Positions 12,341 through 24,075 of a stretch of 64,000 bases of DNA are shown piece by piece (the stretch's first letter is position 1; each line of letters opens with the position of its first letter). Location: assembly GCA_030562195.1 (NCBI GenBank), contig JAUJPP010000012.1, forward strand, positions 16,864,001 to 16,928,000, written 5' to 3'. The stretch is from Nipponacmea schrenckii (Eukaryota > Mollusca > Gastropoda > Lottiidae). The translations under genes and the position numbers were made by a program. Under the pieces are notes generated by a model that was not told where the DNA came from, made no database searches, and saw only the letters and a list, made by a program, of their open reading frames with translations.

Positions 12341-13361
12341 TTAAGGAGTTGATAACTTTCCAGATGTTTTGAGTTTTTCTGAAGCAAGTGTTATGTTAAA
12401 CTGCTTTTTGGCTTTATCGATCATCTTAATGACCAAATTTCTACACTTCCGATATTCCTCATCTTTGCCTTTCTTTTTCAAACCGTCTCTTATGCGCATT
12501 AATTTTAAAATTTCAGAGTCTAACCAGGATGACTTTATTTCATTTTTGACACGTTTTAACTTTAATGGTGCATGGGTATCAATTATTGGCTGGATAATAT
12601 TATACCAAGATTCTAACGCAATATTGGTCAGATTTAGTATAAATTCTATCAAAAGGAGCTGTTGCAAGATCATTATTAAATAAACCTACACCAAAATGTT
12701 TCATACTTCGGTAGTAAATATAAAAATGCTTAGGTTTTGGAATATGTGCGCCTTTTTTATTCCAGGCAATACAAGTTGGGTAGTGATCAGATAAACCATA
12801 TACCGGGACATTAACTTCAGTTATAATACTTTCATTTGAAACGATAACATGATCAATGACAGTGGAAGATGTTTTAGTTACTCGAGTAGGAACTTTTATA
12901 ATTTGTTTTAAACTATATAAAGACAGTAAATTTTTCCAATTTGAATTTTTTCCATTTGACACATCAATATTAATATCACCTAACACAATTATTTCTTTAT
13001 TTTCCTTCCAAACCTTTTCAGTCATTTTAGCAAATGAGTATTTATTAAAATTCGGGTGCCTATAAATGCACCATATTAATAAGGGTTTATGTTTTGTGAG
13101 ATTTATTTCAATCCAAATTGCTTCTATATCAAGAGATTCTAAATCTTCCCGTCTTCTACAATTTAAATGTTCTTTAACAAAAAGTAGAAGTCCAGCTGAA
13201 CTATTATTACACTTATTTTTTCTAAATGGCAAGTGAAAACCTTGAGTACTGAAATATTTAGTTGGTACAAACGACTTTAGGTGAGTTTCAGTTAAACCAA
13301 AAATGTTAAAATTTGAAATAAGTTGGCAAATTTGAGTCTTTATTAACCGCATGGCAAACAT
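12341..13361 (-). pseudogene. LINE B endonuclease domain
   Basis: The frame reads FNIFGLTETHLKSF (catalytic Glu), LLLFVKEHLNC, EAIWIEINLTKHKPLLIWCI, YRHPNFNKY, VLGDINIDVS and VPVYGLSDHYPTC, the ordered blocks of a LINE AP-type endonuclease. The catalytic residues in these blocks look intact. A frame change near 12600-12670 separates it from the linker (KNEIKSSWLDSEILKLMRI), which leads towards the reverse transcriptase. Confidence 0.85.
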
Positions 13362-13426
13362 TTAAGTGACCAATATGAAGACCCCGCTCTTTTAAAAAGT
13401 TATACATATTTTATGGTTTAAAACAA

Positions 13427-13905
13427 TTAGTAAGATAGACGTCTGGCTGTAGCTGAAAGTGAATTTAAAATAAAATTTAATGCCTGTGGGTTATACCTTA
13501 AAGGATAAATAAAAGGATTAGATTTTCTGCTCTGTCTGACAACCGAATCTACAATGATATGAGATAAAATATTAGTTCCAAAATTATTTAAATGAACACC
13601 ATCTTGCACCAAAACTTCACGAGGGGACCTACAAATGAAAGAATCCTAAATATTAATATAATTACATCTATTGTCATGACAAAACTGCCGTAGAAAATAG
13701 TTAAATTTTTGGCACCGCATCTGGAAATTAAAAGGGTTAATTCGAGGGATTACAGAACATACAAAAAAATAATATCGTTATAGTTAGTTAGTAGTTCCTT
13801 CAATAAATTCTTATACATTTACACATTGTTGAAAAGTTGCTAATTTCTTGCTTATGTCATTTCCCCCGACAGAGAGCACAATGTCTTTTGTCACCTTAAG
13901 AATAT
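13427..13905 (-). pseudogene. LINE B ORF1 SGNH-esterase remnant
   Basis: Two blocks of an SGNH hydrolase are readable on the minus strand: LSVGGNDISKKLA near 13850-13880 (oxyanion Gly/Asn block) and QDGVHLNNFGTNIL near 13570-13610 (Asp/His catalytic block). Such esterases occur in ORF1 of CR1-like LINEs and are thought to assist membrane or RNP steps. Several stops lie between the two blocks, and the N-terminal catalytic Ser block is not found. Confidence 0.7.
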
Positions 13906-14184
13906 GAAGCAAAGTGCCCGCCCCCTCCGTCCGTATTCATAGACAACAAGACATTTCTTTTTTTTTAAAACATTTTTTATTTAGACATGTCGTCGGTGGG
14001 ATATCAAAAGATCGTATATCCGGTTTTAGCACTAAGGTACTTTTTTGCACTAACATGACCCCCCGTAAATGGTAAAGAAGCCATGTATCTAAGCCATATA
14101 AAAGTGACCTATTGGGTCTTATGACTAAAAGGCGTATATCGATTGTCTTGAAATAATATATGCCAATAAGACTTTTTTACCTTT
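13906..14184. other. Junction sequence between LINE B and the inverted arm
   Basis: This stretch is absent from the left arm. It may be LINE B 5' sequence or an older insertion. A phrase at about 13890-13909 (minus strand ATATTCTTAAGGTGACAAAA) is nearly identical to polymerase B sequence at about 4788-4807, one base different. That could be chance or a microhomology joint. Confidence 0.4.
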
Positions 14185-14431
14185 GCTGTCCAACTTGTAT
14201 ATCCAAAGAAAAAACTCTCATACAGTCGGGTACATCGTGACTATGTTTTCGAGCAGCAGCCTAGCAAGACTGCATACCTTGGAATGGTAACGATGCTGGA
14301 AGTTTCAATGTTCAATCTCCCTTTAAATTCGTACTTTTATCCTTTTTTATGCGTCTCTCCTTTGACCATTTTAAGGTAGGTGCAAACCGGTCTCGGCTAA
14401 AGAACGCTCATCTGGTGAATTGTGCGGCCAG

Positions 14432-14623
14432 TTACTGAACGATTCGAGGTTTTTCTAACCATATGAATTTGTTCATGTTGTGCTCTAGACGTCGTTCTCG
14501 TGAAAATGGCTGTTTGGGATTCTGTTTTTGGCTCATCTGGCTTTCAAAGTAAGGATCAGGATGGCAGTAAACTTGTTGGGGTTTTCCTATGACGCGCTTC
14601 AGCTGCTTATAACCGGAATGCAT
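14432..14623 (-). pseudogene. Short unidentified ORF (right arm copy of 4346-4467)
   Basis: It reads MHSGYKQLKRVIGKPQQ and extends further than the left copy, through QPFSRERRLEHNMNKF, to about 63 codons. Its presence in both arms at the same place relative to polymerase B suggests it belonged to the original element. No known domain is visible. Confidence 0.4.
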
Positions 14624-14967
14624 TATGCCGTTTTTGTTCGATGAGTTTCTTTTTTTTATAGAGGAGATTGGTCATGCCACGTGACCAAATCAGGGGGAGG
14701 AACCCACAACTTTCCCCCTTCTGTACGCAATAGACAACGTGAGTTGAACGTTTTCACATTACATACACAAAAATAAAAACTATTTTTTTTGTTCATACAT
14801 GCAAAAATCACACAATACAATAACTACATTATCATGAAAAAAATGAGGGGGTAAAAGAGTTTTTAGGTTTCAGGCTGGGATATTCACTTTTTATCTGTGA
14901 ATGCTGCAACAGTTTCGGAATCCAATAGACAGAACCAATCAGAATCTGCATGGAATCTCCTTGATGA

Positions 14968-15321
14968 TTATCTGCGATGGAACAAAAGCTGAACAGACCA
15001 ATAGGTTTTTAACAGCCGCATCGTTATACCATCGTTCTTCACTCTCCCCTTGAGTCGCGTGACTTTCTGCCTCGTCTTTAAGACTGTCGATGGTTTTTTC
15101 CGAATTTCTTCCTTAGTGGGTGTAATTATGAATGCCCCCTTAGCAGTGGCACCATTCCCTGACTTTGGGCATTTTTGGGCAAACGTGTAGGTGTTTGACA
15201 GAACTCCAATATGTGTTCCGTAACGTTGCCTTGCAATAAATACACTGAAAAAAGCGTTCATCATATTTCTATATTGAGTGAATACAAAGTGCAAGTTACA
15301 ATGTTGACAGCGATCCATTAT
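14968..15321 (-). pseudogene. Zinc-ribbon-like protein relic (right arm copy)
   Basis: The start MDRCQHCNLHFVFTQYRN is shared with 3628, but a frameshift soon after removes the second cysteine pair. The frame instead continues through GATAKGAFIITPTKEEIRKK to FHRR. Comparison with the left arm shows the two copies have decayed independently. Confidence 0.4.
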
Positions 15322-15441
15322 GATTGAAGAATTGCATTCAGGGTTTCTGATTATATTAATATCGTTAGTAGCATCGCATGATCTGGGACGTCTCACTGGC
15401 CACGTGAAATTTTAGCTTACTGGTAAATAGAGCAGACGATC

Positions 15442-16637
15442 TTTTTGTATTCTTTTTGTACATTAAAACAAATGAAAACTAGAACTGTGAACAGTTCCGA
15501 GAGTGGCAAACAACCTCTATGGGTTTAAAAAAATATACGCGAAGTTTTATTGCATATTAATGAGAAAGTTTTTGAGGTTCCTCCAAAAAAATTTAAAGGT
15601 CAGAATTGTCAATAATATTTATTTTTTTGAATAAAACAAGAGGTTGAAATTTATCTACTATATCAAACATGGATAGATGTCGTAGCTTGCAATTCCACTA
15701 AATCTAACGTCTTTTATGACGTCACCGACTGGGCTCAACAGGAAGCTACTATTGACATCTGTACAGATCCCAGCAGGGTTCTAAAAAACCGGAAGCTCAC
15801 ACGCAAAAACCGGAAGTGGTGGAAATTTTTTTATGATGCGGTTTTAAAAATCATGGTCATTGAAGGTCAAGGTCAAAATTTTTGTCGATCTTAATAGGCA
15901 TATGTGTGGATAGCTTAGGTCAAGAACATTCTGCTTGAAAAAATTCAGGGTCATTGAAGGTCAAGGTAATTGATTTGGCCTTTTGAGTTTTCAAAAAAAT
16001 TCAATCGGGTATTAAAAAAATTTAAATTCAAAAATCAAAATTCTGTTCTCAACAAGTTTTAGATAAAGTAACAAGGTTTCGAAAAACATCAAAATCGGAC
16101 AAATCGGATAAAAATTAGCGGACTTATTAAAATTTTGCTGAATGTTACCGTTCTGTGCAGACACATAAAGTATCACTTCCGGTTTGGATTTTTTATTCTA
16201 AAAGGGTTCTAATTGTCCCTGATAGTATATATGTATAGCTTTTGTACTGATGTTTTACATACACCGGAAGCTGGGTGACCCAACGCGGTTCTAAAAACCG
16301 GAAGTTCTCACGCAAGAACCGGAAGTGGTAGAAATTTTTTTTATGATGCGGTTTTATTTCTATAGGCGACTTCTCTATATGCTGTAATTTTCGAAGTGAT
16401 CGGATAATTAACAACAAAGTTATGCAATTATACATATTATTATTATGCAGTGACTAACTACTGATGCGTAAAAATGTTAGTTTTATATATTCATTTTCTA
16501 TTCCAGTACGTATCTCATCGTATTTTTCAAACCAAATTTCTATACCATTTTCGAGTTGGGCTAGGGAGCTTCCCGAAAAAAAAAAAGTCTAATAATTTGC
16601 CACTCAAAAAATGTTTAACACTGGGACACCCTTGGGT
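15442..16637. repeat. Non-coding insertion rich in CCGGAAGT words
   Basis: The left arm jumps directly from the equivalent of 16638 to that of 15441, so these 1.2 kb are an insertion or a block lost from the other arm. There is no coherent ORF. The words ACCGGAAG and ACGCAAAAACCGGAAGTGG recur, as do TCATTGAAGGTCAAGGTC phrases. Loosely similar words (ACCGGAAGT) recur at about 55010-55260. Confidence 0.6.
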
Positions 16638-16899
16638 ACGTCGTTCCTATTCAATGAGGGTTTTTCATATAGGTTTAAAGACACGAAAATCAGGGTTGTA
16701 CAATGTCACAGACGCGTTATTCTTGTTTATGCTTTGATAAGATAGTGGCTTACAGTTGTATCTGGTGTAAGTTCAACGCAAGAGTCCCTCCAATTTCTTC
16801 TTCCATGTCTTAAAGATAGAAGGCGCATATAAAACTGTGTCAAACCAATAATATAGGACTTACTCCACTAATTATTTATGCAAATGATTGTATACGTAG

Positions 16900-17112
16900 T
16901 TAGTTCGTAGCCTTTTTTTTAATTGTGTCATCATCTAACATAATGCCTTCGTGTTCAAATGAAGAATAAGTTAAGTAGGTAATATAACTTTTTGGCCAAT
17001 CCTGAAAATTGTTTTGGTTCGCGAAAACCATCAATGCTTCAGTAGAAGCAATATGGGGTATGCATTGGTTTAGAATTTCTTCTTCCATGTCTGAAAGATA
17101 GAGAGGGCGCAT
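16900..17112 (-). pseudogene. Small unidentified ORF (right arm copy of 3094-3270)
   Basis: It reads MRPLYLSDMEEEILNQC through HEGIMLDDDTIKKKATN, about 70 codons, and is open here, unlike the left copy. No domain is recognised. Confidence 0.35.
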
Positions 17113-17559
17113 GGAGATAAAACTATGTCATACTAACGATATTAAAGATTCGCATGATGAAAAAATAACTTACCTTTTTCAGTTTTTTAAAACGATACGG
17201 ACACAACGTAACACTTCATATTCTATAAGTTTGTACCAAATAAAGATTATTTAATCGTTATATAATGCATTTCTCGCCTTAAAATGCCCGGGTCGAGTCA
17301 ACTGCTATTGAAAGTGGACATAAATATCAATTATGATAATTTTATTCGCATATGAATGAAAAAGGCTACGATTTTAATCCATAACAGTCATACGCCATAT
17401 ATAAAAATAGCGGGAGGTCGAGTCGATCGAAATTCAATTCGGGTGACACGGGCAATAAAAATTTTATTGGGGTAATAAAAAAAAAATGGTAAAATTTGTC
17501 TATAACAGCCCCCATTCATCACTCATATATTTTGGTCCATCCCACAATCTTTCCACTTT

Positions 17560-18840
17560 TTATACGCCCACACATAAATGTGGGCGTATATTGTAGTCGC
17601 CCCTGTCTGTCCGTCTGTCTGTCTGTCTGTCTGTCTGCCTGTCCACAATTGTTGTGAACACGATAGAGACCACATTTCTTGATGGATTTTGACTAAATTT
17701 GGTGAGTGTGTTTGTTATAATCCAAGAAAGAAGCCTATTGAAAATCAGACCAATCGAAAACTATTCAATGAGTTATTGCCCTTGTTTTTGAAAATTTGTT
17801 GTGAACACGATTAAGAATGTGTTTCTTGGTGGATTTTGATGAAATTTGGTGTGATTGCTTGTTATTACTTAAGGATGAAGCCTATTGAAAATCAGACAAA
17901 TCGAAAAATAAATTGATGAGTTATTGCCCTTGTTCTTGAAAACACATTCATCTGCCTGTCCACAATTGTTGTGAACACGATAGAGACCACATTTCTTGAT
18001 GGATTTTGACCAAATTTGGTGAGTGTGTTTGTTATAAACCAAGGAAGAAGCCTATTGAAAATCAGACCAATCGAAAAATATTCAATGAGTTATTGCCCTT
18101 GTTTATGAAAATTTGTTGTGAACACGATTCTGAGAGTGTGTTTCTTGATGGATTTTGATGAAATTTGGTCTGATTGCTTGTTATTACTTAAGGATGAAGC
18201 CTATTGAAAATCCGACAAATCGAAAATAAATTGATGAATTATTGCCCTTGTTCTTGAAAACACATTCATTTTGCGTTCAAAAATGTGTTGTGGACAGGAT
18301 AGAGAGATGGTTTCTGGATGGATTTTGACCAATTTCGGTGTGTGTGTTTGTAATCATCCAAGGATGAAGCCTTCTGCCCGCCTGTCTGTCTGTCTGTCCG
18401 TCTGTCTGTCCGTCTGCCTGTCCACAATTGTTGTGAACACGATAGAGACCACAATTCTTGATGGATTTTAATGAAACTTGGAATGAGTTCTTTGTAATGA
18501 CCGAAGGATGAAGCCTACCGAAAATGAAACCAATCGAAAAATATTTACTATGAGTTATTACCCTTGTCCTAAAATTCCTTGTGAACACGATAGGGAGCCG
18601 GGTTCTTGATGGAATTTGATGAAACTTGGTGTGAGTGTTTGTTATAACTCGAGGATAGACCCTATTGAAAATCAGACTAATCAAAAAATATTTATATTGC
18701 CCTTGTTCTTTAAAACGTGTTCACTTTATCAGCCTCTGATTCTTTGTAGACTTGATAGAGATCTGGTTTCTTGATAAATTATGACAAAGCATGATTTGAG
18801 CCTTTTACATTTAAAATATTGTATTTACTGATACCTCTTG
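17560..18840 (+). repeat. Non-coding dispersed repeat (ACGCCCAC family), long copy
   Basis: It begins with the palindromic phrase TATACGCCCACACATAAATG followed by TGGGCGTATATTGTAGTCGC and a (GTCT)n tract. Diverged units of roughly 150-300 bases follow, each with a GATAGAGACCACATTTCTTG-type phrase, GGATTTTGATGAAATTTGGT and GAGTTATTGCCCTTGTT. A second (TGTC)n tract lies at about 18380-18420. Open frames here on both strands are by-products of repeat periodicity and not genes. Confidence 0.75.
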
Positions 18841-18924
18841 TCCACCGCCCGAATAACTAAGGCTGCCAATGGTGGGCGTATTGCGATGGGCCATCGCTAT
18901 TTTTATAAAATAATGTCATCCCAG

Positions 18925-19480
18925 AAGGTTTCCTATAGTTTAATGATGTCACTATTCGTTTCTAAAATTTTCGCAAACAGTTTTTCTGGCTTTTTGTCAT
19001 CTCTTAGTCCGTTTATGTTCCAGGTGGTTATCTTTGGCATTGTAAGAGAAAAAGTATTACAATATATAAAAGTCGCTAAATAAAGGTTTAAAAGGTTTAA
19101 AAGTGGGCACACAAACATTGTTATTTCCTACCAATTTAAATCTTAGGGATCGGCGTCGAGCTTTGTGGGGTATCGCTTCTTGTTCTTACACTTTTTAGTT
19201 TTTTGGGCGTTGTCTTTTTGTCTATCGGTGTTTTCTTATATTTCATTAAAGTGCCATTTTCATCGGATTCGTCACTTTCCATTGACTGGTCGGGGTCGCT
19301 TTGGGGTAAGACGTGGCTTTCGCTTACATTTTTTTTCAGTATTTGATTTTGACGTACGGTATTCGGGTGGTGGTGAAATATTAGAATAGTCTTTCGAGAT
19401 GTTGAATCTTTTCTCAATACTAAGAGCCTCAAATCATCATTCGACCACAACTCCACAAGTGGTATGAATATGAAGGGTTG
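18925..19480 (-). mobile_element. L1/Tx1-like LINE fragment: end of ORF1 and start of ORF2 (LINE C)
   Basis: On the minus strand an ORF1 C-terminal segment (19456-19136, with HHHPNTVRQNQILKKN and a charged Ser/Lys tail) is followed after a short spacer by the start of an ORF2 endonuclease, MPKITTWNINGLRDDKKPEK at about 19039-18980. ITTWNINGLR is the usual opening of L1/Tx1-type endonucleases. The rest of ORF2 is missing, cut at about 18925. Confidence 0.65.
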
Positions 19481-19483
19481 ATC

Positions 19484-20649
19484 AAATGTCGCATTCTCCC
19501 TCCGAAAACCCTTTTACCATTTAGACACGGAAAACTCACATTTCCACTTTGTCGTCTCTGCGTGCTGGAGAAAATGAATTACGAAAAATTGACAGATTAC
19601 AATCATCACACGGACGAAGAAAGGGCATGGGAATTGAAGAAAGCAGTGGAGATGGGTTACAATATCAATGAAGCCAATACGGGTGGATTGTTTACGGCTT
19701 AAATCAACCGCTACCTGAAGCTGAAAATGGAAAGTAGTGGCTACCTAGAAAATTGTCACACAGATGAAGAGAAACAACAATTTATCGAGGAAGTTTATCG
19801 AAAAGAAGGTAATGTACTTGATCCTGACCAAATCAAACCAAACAAACGACGTCGTGCTTTTGCAAAGGCATTTCTGGTGACCCTGTGCGGAAAAATTGGA
19901 CAGGGAGACAATTTTGGTCAGACAGTATACATGACTGATCCGTCAGAATATTTCCAAATGATGAACGATTCTTCAGAAATCATTAAAGATGTCCAAGTCG
20001 TGAACGAGAGCATAGTTCTGGTCGTAAACTGAATAAAAGAGGAACATCTCCAACCTTGTCCAATCACTAATGTAGTGATTGCCGCGATTGAAACTATACA
20101 GTGTTGGAACCATTAGCAGAAAGAGTATGTTATTTTGACAGACAGTGTAATTTATCGCTACCATCCCCTCAAATGGACCCCCCCCCCCCGAGGGCTCGTC
20201 GTTAGGGGAAAAGAAGAGCGAGTTACCTGAGAATGTGTCCATAAAACAATTTCTATCTAAATGTGGACCAAAAAACTACGCCTACCAACTCAGTAATGGG
20301 GAAACTGTCTGTTAATTGAGAGGATTTTCTCTCAATTACAGAGGAAGCCAACAACTTCATTTTGAGAAGATCAAAGACATGGTGACTCATTTAGATGAAA
20401 ACATCAGCGAACCTATACATAATCCACACAAGATCGTAAGATCGCGTGACCGAAAACTACAGACTCGTTCTGAGTTCAAGTGGTGTACACTAAACGAACA
20501 TCATTTTCAACGAGAACGGCGTACCAGTCAACACGTTTCCCTATGGATACAAAGACACAAACCGACGTTCATAGAAAGCGGTGGATGACTTTCCGTGTTG
20601 AAAAGCAACTATTTGCCCCGGATTTTACAATTACAGCATATATGGTGTT
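19484..20649 (+). pseudogene. Polinton protein-primed DNA polymerase B, C-terminal half
   Basis: The region reads LLPFRHGKLTFPLCRLC and CHTDEEKQQF-type blocks. After a stop at about 19700 come EGNVLDPDQIKPNKRRRAFA, AFLVTLCGKIGQGDNFGQTV and VYMTDPSEYFQMM, the palm region of protein-primed family B polymerases. Catalytic motif C at about 20125-20150 is split between frames: one frame gives YFD, another TDSVIYRY. KCGPKNYAYQL and RGFSLNYRGSQQL follow, and a C-terminal VYTKRTSF block lies in yet another frame. The N-terminal exonuclease region is absent. A LINE insertion begins at about 20650, right after the C-terminal block. Confidence 0.85.
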
Positions 20650-20654
20650 TTGGT

Positions 20655-20718
20655 TGTGTTTAATTATATAGGCCAGTAATATACATTAGATTATTAACAG
20701 TAGTCTACTATATCTGTT
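20655..20718 (+). repeat. F1 70-bp monomer, left of LINE D
   Basis: One monomer (GTTTAATTATATAGGCCAGT ... AGTCTACTATATCTGTT) marks the 5' end of the second F1 copy. The array resumes at 23915 on the far side of LINE D. Confidence 0.85.
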
Positions 20719-23700
20719 TGGTTTCAGAAAAGAACTTAAGGAATATTTAAAATTGATTAAAAGTGAGAGTCCTTACATATTATGGTTTAGTATAAACAAA
20801 AAGTTGACCTTTTATCCAATAGACATAATATTTGGTGTTGTTTATTTGACCTCTTCAAACTCTCCATACTCCTCCAATAATGCATTTGAAGACATTGAAC
20901 CGGAATACTTGGATATGGTATCCAGATATGGGAACAGCTGTGTAGCCTTAGCAGGGGATTTCAATTGTAGAACTACTTCTCGGAATACAAAAAGTGTTGT
21001 GAATGAACTCGAAAATATTAGTGTTCCCATTAATAGAAACAATTGTGATATTGTTAGAATTAAGTTTTTGTAAAAATAATAATGTGTTCATTATTTGGTG
21101 ATAAGCTAAAATCTTAGTGTTATAGACTATGTAATAGGTTCTGTTGATTTTATCAAACTTGTATGTAGTTCTGAAGTTCTAGATCATTGTAAACTATTTT
21201 CAGATGTCCACTCTCCAATTGTTTTCGAACTTGACTGTAATCAGAATTTTATAAAGGACAAGCTAAACAATGAATTACATATTTCAAAGGAGAAAATTGG
21301 CAAATTGGCATCCGAGAAAAGTCATGAATTCATAACTACTGTAATATAAATATGACAGAAGTTGCCTTTATTATATCGGAGTTAGACATGTTGCAAAATT
21401 TACCTGCTACTCAGACTGATATTGATAGTATAATGTCTAAAATAATTTCAGTTTATATAACTAGTGCTAAGAAAACGTTTGGTGTACACCAAAATAAAGT
21501 TAGAACAAAATCGAAATTTTTGCACCATAAAAAGTGGTTTACTACTAATTGTTATAATAGAAGAAAGATGTTTCGAAAATCACCAAGACAATACAAAAAA
21601 TATAAATCTGAGGTTTTTAAAGATAAACTCAAAGATGAATACCTACATAAAAAGGAAATTAAATCTAGCATTAAATCATATAATATTAATCTTCAAACTA
21701 AAAGACCAAAAGAATTCTGGAAATTACTTAAGGGAAATTCCGAAGACTCGTCACAAAACTCTGAAATCAGTATTGATAAATTTTTTGAGTAATTTTCTAA
21801 ACTCAACTCTAATACCGGAAATAATATTAGCTTTAATCAGAACATCTTTGAAAATTTAATAGTAGAACCCGAATCGACCTTATTTTAAATTCGCCAATTA
21901 GCCGTAGTGAATTGAAATCAAGTGTTAGAAAACTCAAAAATAATTAGGCCCCAGGAGAAGACAGTATTATAAACGAATATATTTAAAACACAACAGAGCA
22001 GACATAGAAATTTTTGAAAAGTTATTTAATTTAATCTTCGATACTGCGATACTGGCACTTTACTTATGGATGGTTGAATGGTGTTATAATACCTATTTAT
22101 AAAAATAAGGGAGATAAATCCAATCCGGGCAAGTACAGACCGATTACATTACTCTCTACGATAGGAAAATTTAATTCATACTTATACCAATTTCAAATAT
22201 TAAATGAAAATCAAGCGGGTTTCAGAGCCGAATATTCAACAAACGATCATATATTTACTATAAACGCATTACATGACCTTTTGAAATGTCATAAATCAAA
22301 TCTATATTGTTGTTTTATCGACTTTCAAAAATGCTTTGATTCTATACAAAGGTCCTATCTTAATTCTAAATTGCACGAAAGTAACATTAAATTCTGAAAT
22401 ATTATTTATAATATGTATCAGAACATAAGATCGTGCATCAGTCATAAAAATACTTTTTCAGAATATTTCCCATGTGAGATCGGAGTCAGACAAGGCGAAA
22501 ATCTCTCACCAGTACTATTCTCTATTTTTATGAATGATCTACAAAATTACATGGTCGAACATAATATTAATTGACTCCACTCTATAAATAATGATATAGA
22601 AAATGAATTTCAAATCTATTTAAAACTCCTAGTTCTTCTCTACGCCGACGATACAATACTATTCGCCGAAAATGAAAAAGATCTCCAAAACATGCTAAAC
22701 AAATTCGAAATATACTGTAAAACTTGGCAACTAAAAATTAATATTTCAAAAACTAAAATACTTATATTTTCTAAAAGCAACCGACACAAAAATCTACATT
22801 ATTGTGTGAACAGGCTAGAAATTGAAATCGTGAATGAATATAAATATCTCAGGGTTATTTTTCAAATGGATCTTTTCAAAAAAACAAGGCAGAATTAATT
22901 GAAAAAGCAACAAAAGCGTCATATTCACTTAAACGAAAATGTAGAAGTAAAAATCTCCCGATTGATTGCCAAATTGATTTATTTGATAAATGTATTTTAC
23001 CTATATTAACCTACGGGTGTGAAGTTTGGGGATATATAAAATTAGACGATCTCGAAAAGGTCCAATTAAAATATTATAAAACCATTTTGAACATTAAACA
23101 GTCAACTCCAAATCACATGATATATGCGGAACATGGAAAACACTCTATTCAAGTGGAAATAAAAATACGAACATAAATTTCTGGAAAAGGCTAATTGGCA
23201 CTAAAACCCCCAAACTTTCATAGATTCTTTTAATGTTGTTAGACACGAAATTCGAAAATGGTAATATAAAAAGTAACTATATACAAAATTTACAAAATAT
23301 TCTCAATGAAACCGGATTTACATATGTTTGGCAATATAAAATTTGTGATAATGAAACCTTCCATAGAATTAAATTATCAATAAAAGATCAATTCTTTCAA
23401 AATATTTCCTCCTGTATTCGAAATTCTCCAAAAAGTTTTATCAAATTTTCAAAACACACTCTGAAAAGGAAATATATTTCGAATTTTTACCAAACGAAAA
23501 TGTTAAAACATTATATTAATTTAGACTAGGCAATCATCGGTTACCCGTTGAGAAAGGTCGCTGGACTAATACCCCTCGGAATGGACGATTTTGTAATTAC
23601 TGTAAATTAAACATAATAGGAGACGAATACCATTACATTTTGGAATGTACCCATCTAAATGATCCAAGAAACGCATTTCTCCCCGAATGGTGCCAATCTT

Positions 23701-23914
23701 GGCCTTCGTATATGAAATTTGAAATTCTTTTTAATTCTAACGATCCGCAAATACTCAAGAAATTATGTCACTTCATTAAGTATATTTTTAAACTCTTCCC
23801 TCCATGATAATCTCGTCTACACATGTACATGCATGTATGTAATATTATATTGTAACATACTTTTCTCTGTAACATTTTGTTTTATGAGAATAAAGAAATC
23901 GTGAATCGTGAATC
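20719..23914 (+). mobile_element. Non-LTR retrotransposon (LINE D) nested in F1 monomers
   Basis: An endonuclease region (IIFGVVYLTSSNSPYS, CVALAGDFNCRTTS; 20753-21250) is followed by a linker with KFLHHKKWFTTNCYNRRK. Reverse transcriptase blocks follow: VIIPIYKNKGDKSNPGKY, NQAGFRAEYSTNDH, CCFIDFQKCFDS, IGVRQGENLSPVLFS and the catalytic LLYADDTIL box at 22641-22655. A C-terminal zinc-like motif (FCNYCK ... HYILECTH) lies near 23600-23655. The 3' end is a short tandem tail of AATCGTG units. It sits between two halves of a 70-bp monomer, with GTT on both sides as a possible short target duplication. Many frameshifts make it dead. Confidence 0.82.
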
Positions 23915-24073
23915 GTTATGATAATTGTTAATTGTTTAATTATATAGGTCAGTAATTTACATCAGATTATTAACAATAGTCTACTATATCTGTTATGATA
24001 ATTGCTTACTTTTATAGGTCAGTAGTTTACAGTAGATTATTAACAATAGTCTACTATATCTGTTATGATTCTG
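23915..24073 (+). repeat. F1 70-bp monomers, right of LINE D
   Basis: Two further monomers (AGTAATTTACATCAGATTAT and AGTAGTTTACAGTAGATTAT types) continue the array interrupted by LINE D and lead directly into the endonuclease of F1. The stretch matching 50815-51175 of the other copy is deleted at this junction. Confidence 0.85.
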
Positions 24074-24075
24074 AT

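Larger units (their letters stand above)
9543..13905 (-). mobile_element. Non-LTR retrotransposon with esterase-type ORF1 (LINE B)
   Basis: On the minus strand the order is ORF1 esterase remnant (13905-13427), endonuclease (13361-12341), reverse transcriptase (12334-10538) and a 3' untranslated region ending in a TTATTATTATTATT tail (9543-9556). An esterase in ORF1 plus endonuclease/RT in ORF2 is the CR1-like layout, and a short tandem tail instead of poly(A) fits that group. It interrupts the right polymerase B arm. A second copy of its last 300 bases lies at 34225-34543. The element is dead through stops and an internal duplication. Confidence 0.82.
7362..17342 (-). repeat. Right arm of the large inverted duplication
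   Basis: This is the reverse complement of 2845-7060, interrupted by additions that the left arm lacks: a minus-strand LINE and flanking sequence at about 9543-14185 and a non-coding block at 15442-16637. It also keeps 7431-7862 (LINE endonuclease), which the left arm has lost. The outer boundary at 17342 is sharp: ATAATTGATATTTATGTCCA at the left boundary appears reversed there. Confidence 0.85.

Noticed and set aside
2845..17342. The inverted arms as terminal inverted repeats of one intact Polinton
   Set aside because: Both arms contain the same polymerase fragment and the same LINE, and the spacer holds no capsid or integrase genes. An inverted duplication explains the structure better.
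18266..18684. Overlapping open frames on both strands
   Set aside because: They lie in the non-coding repeat and translate repeated units and GTCT tracts. The same text occurs in frames at 61681-62440.
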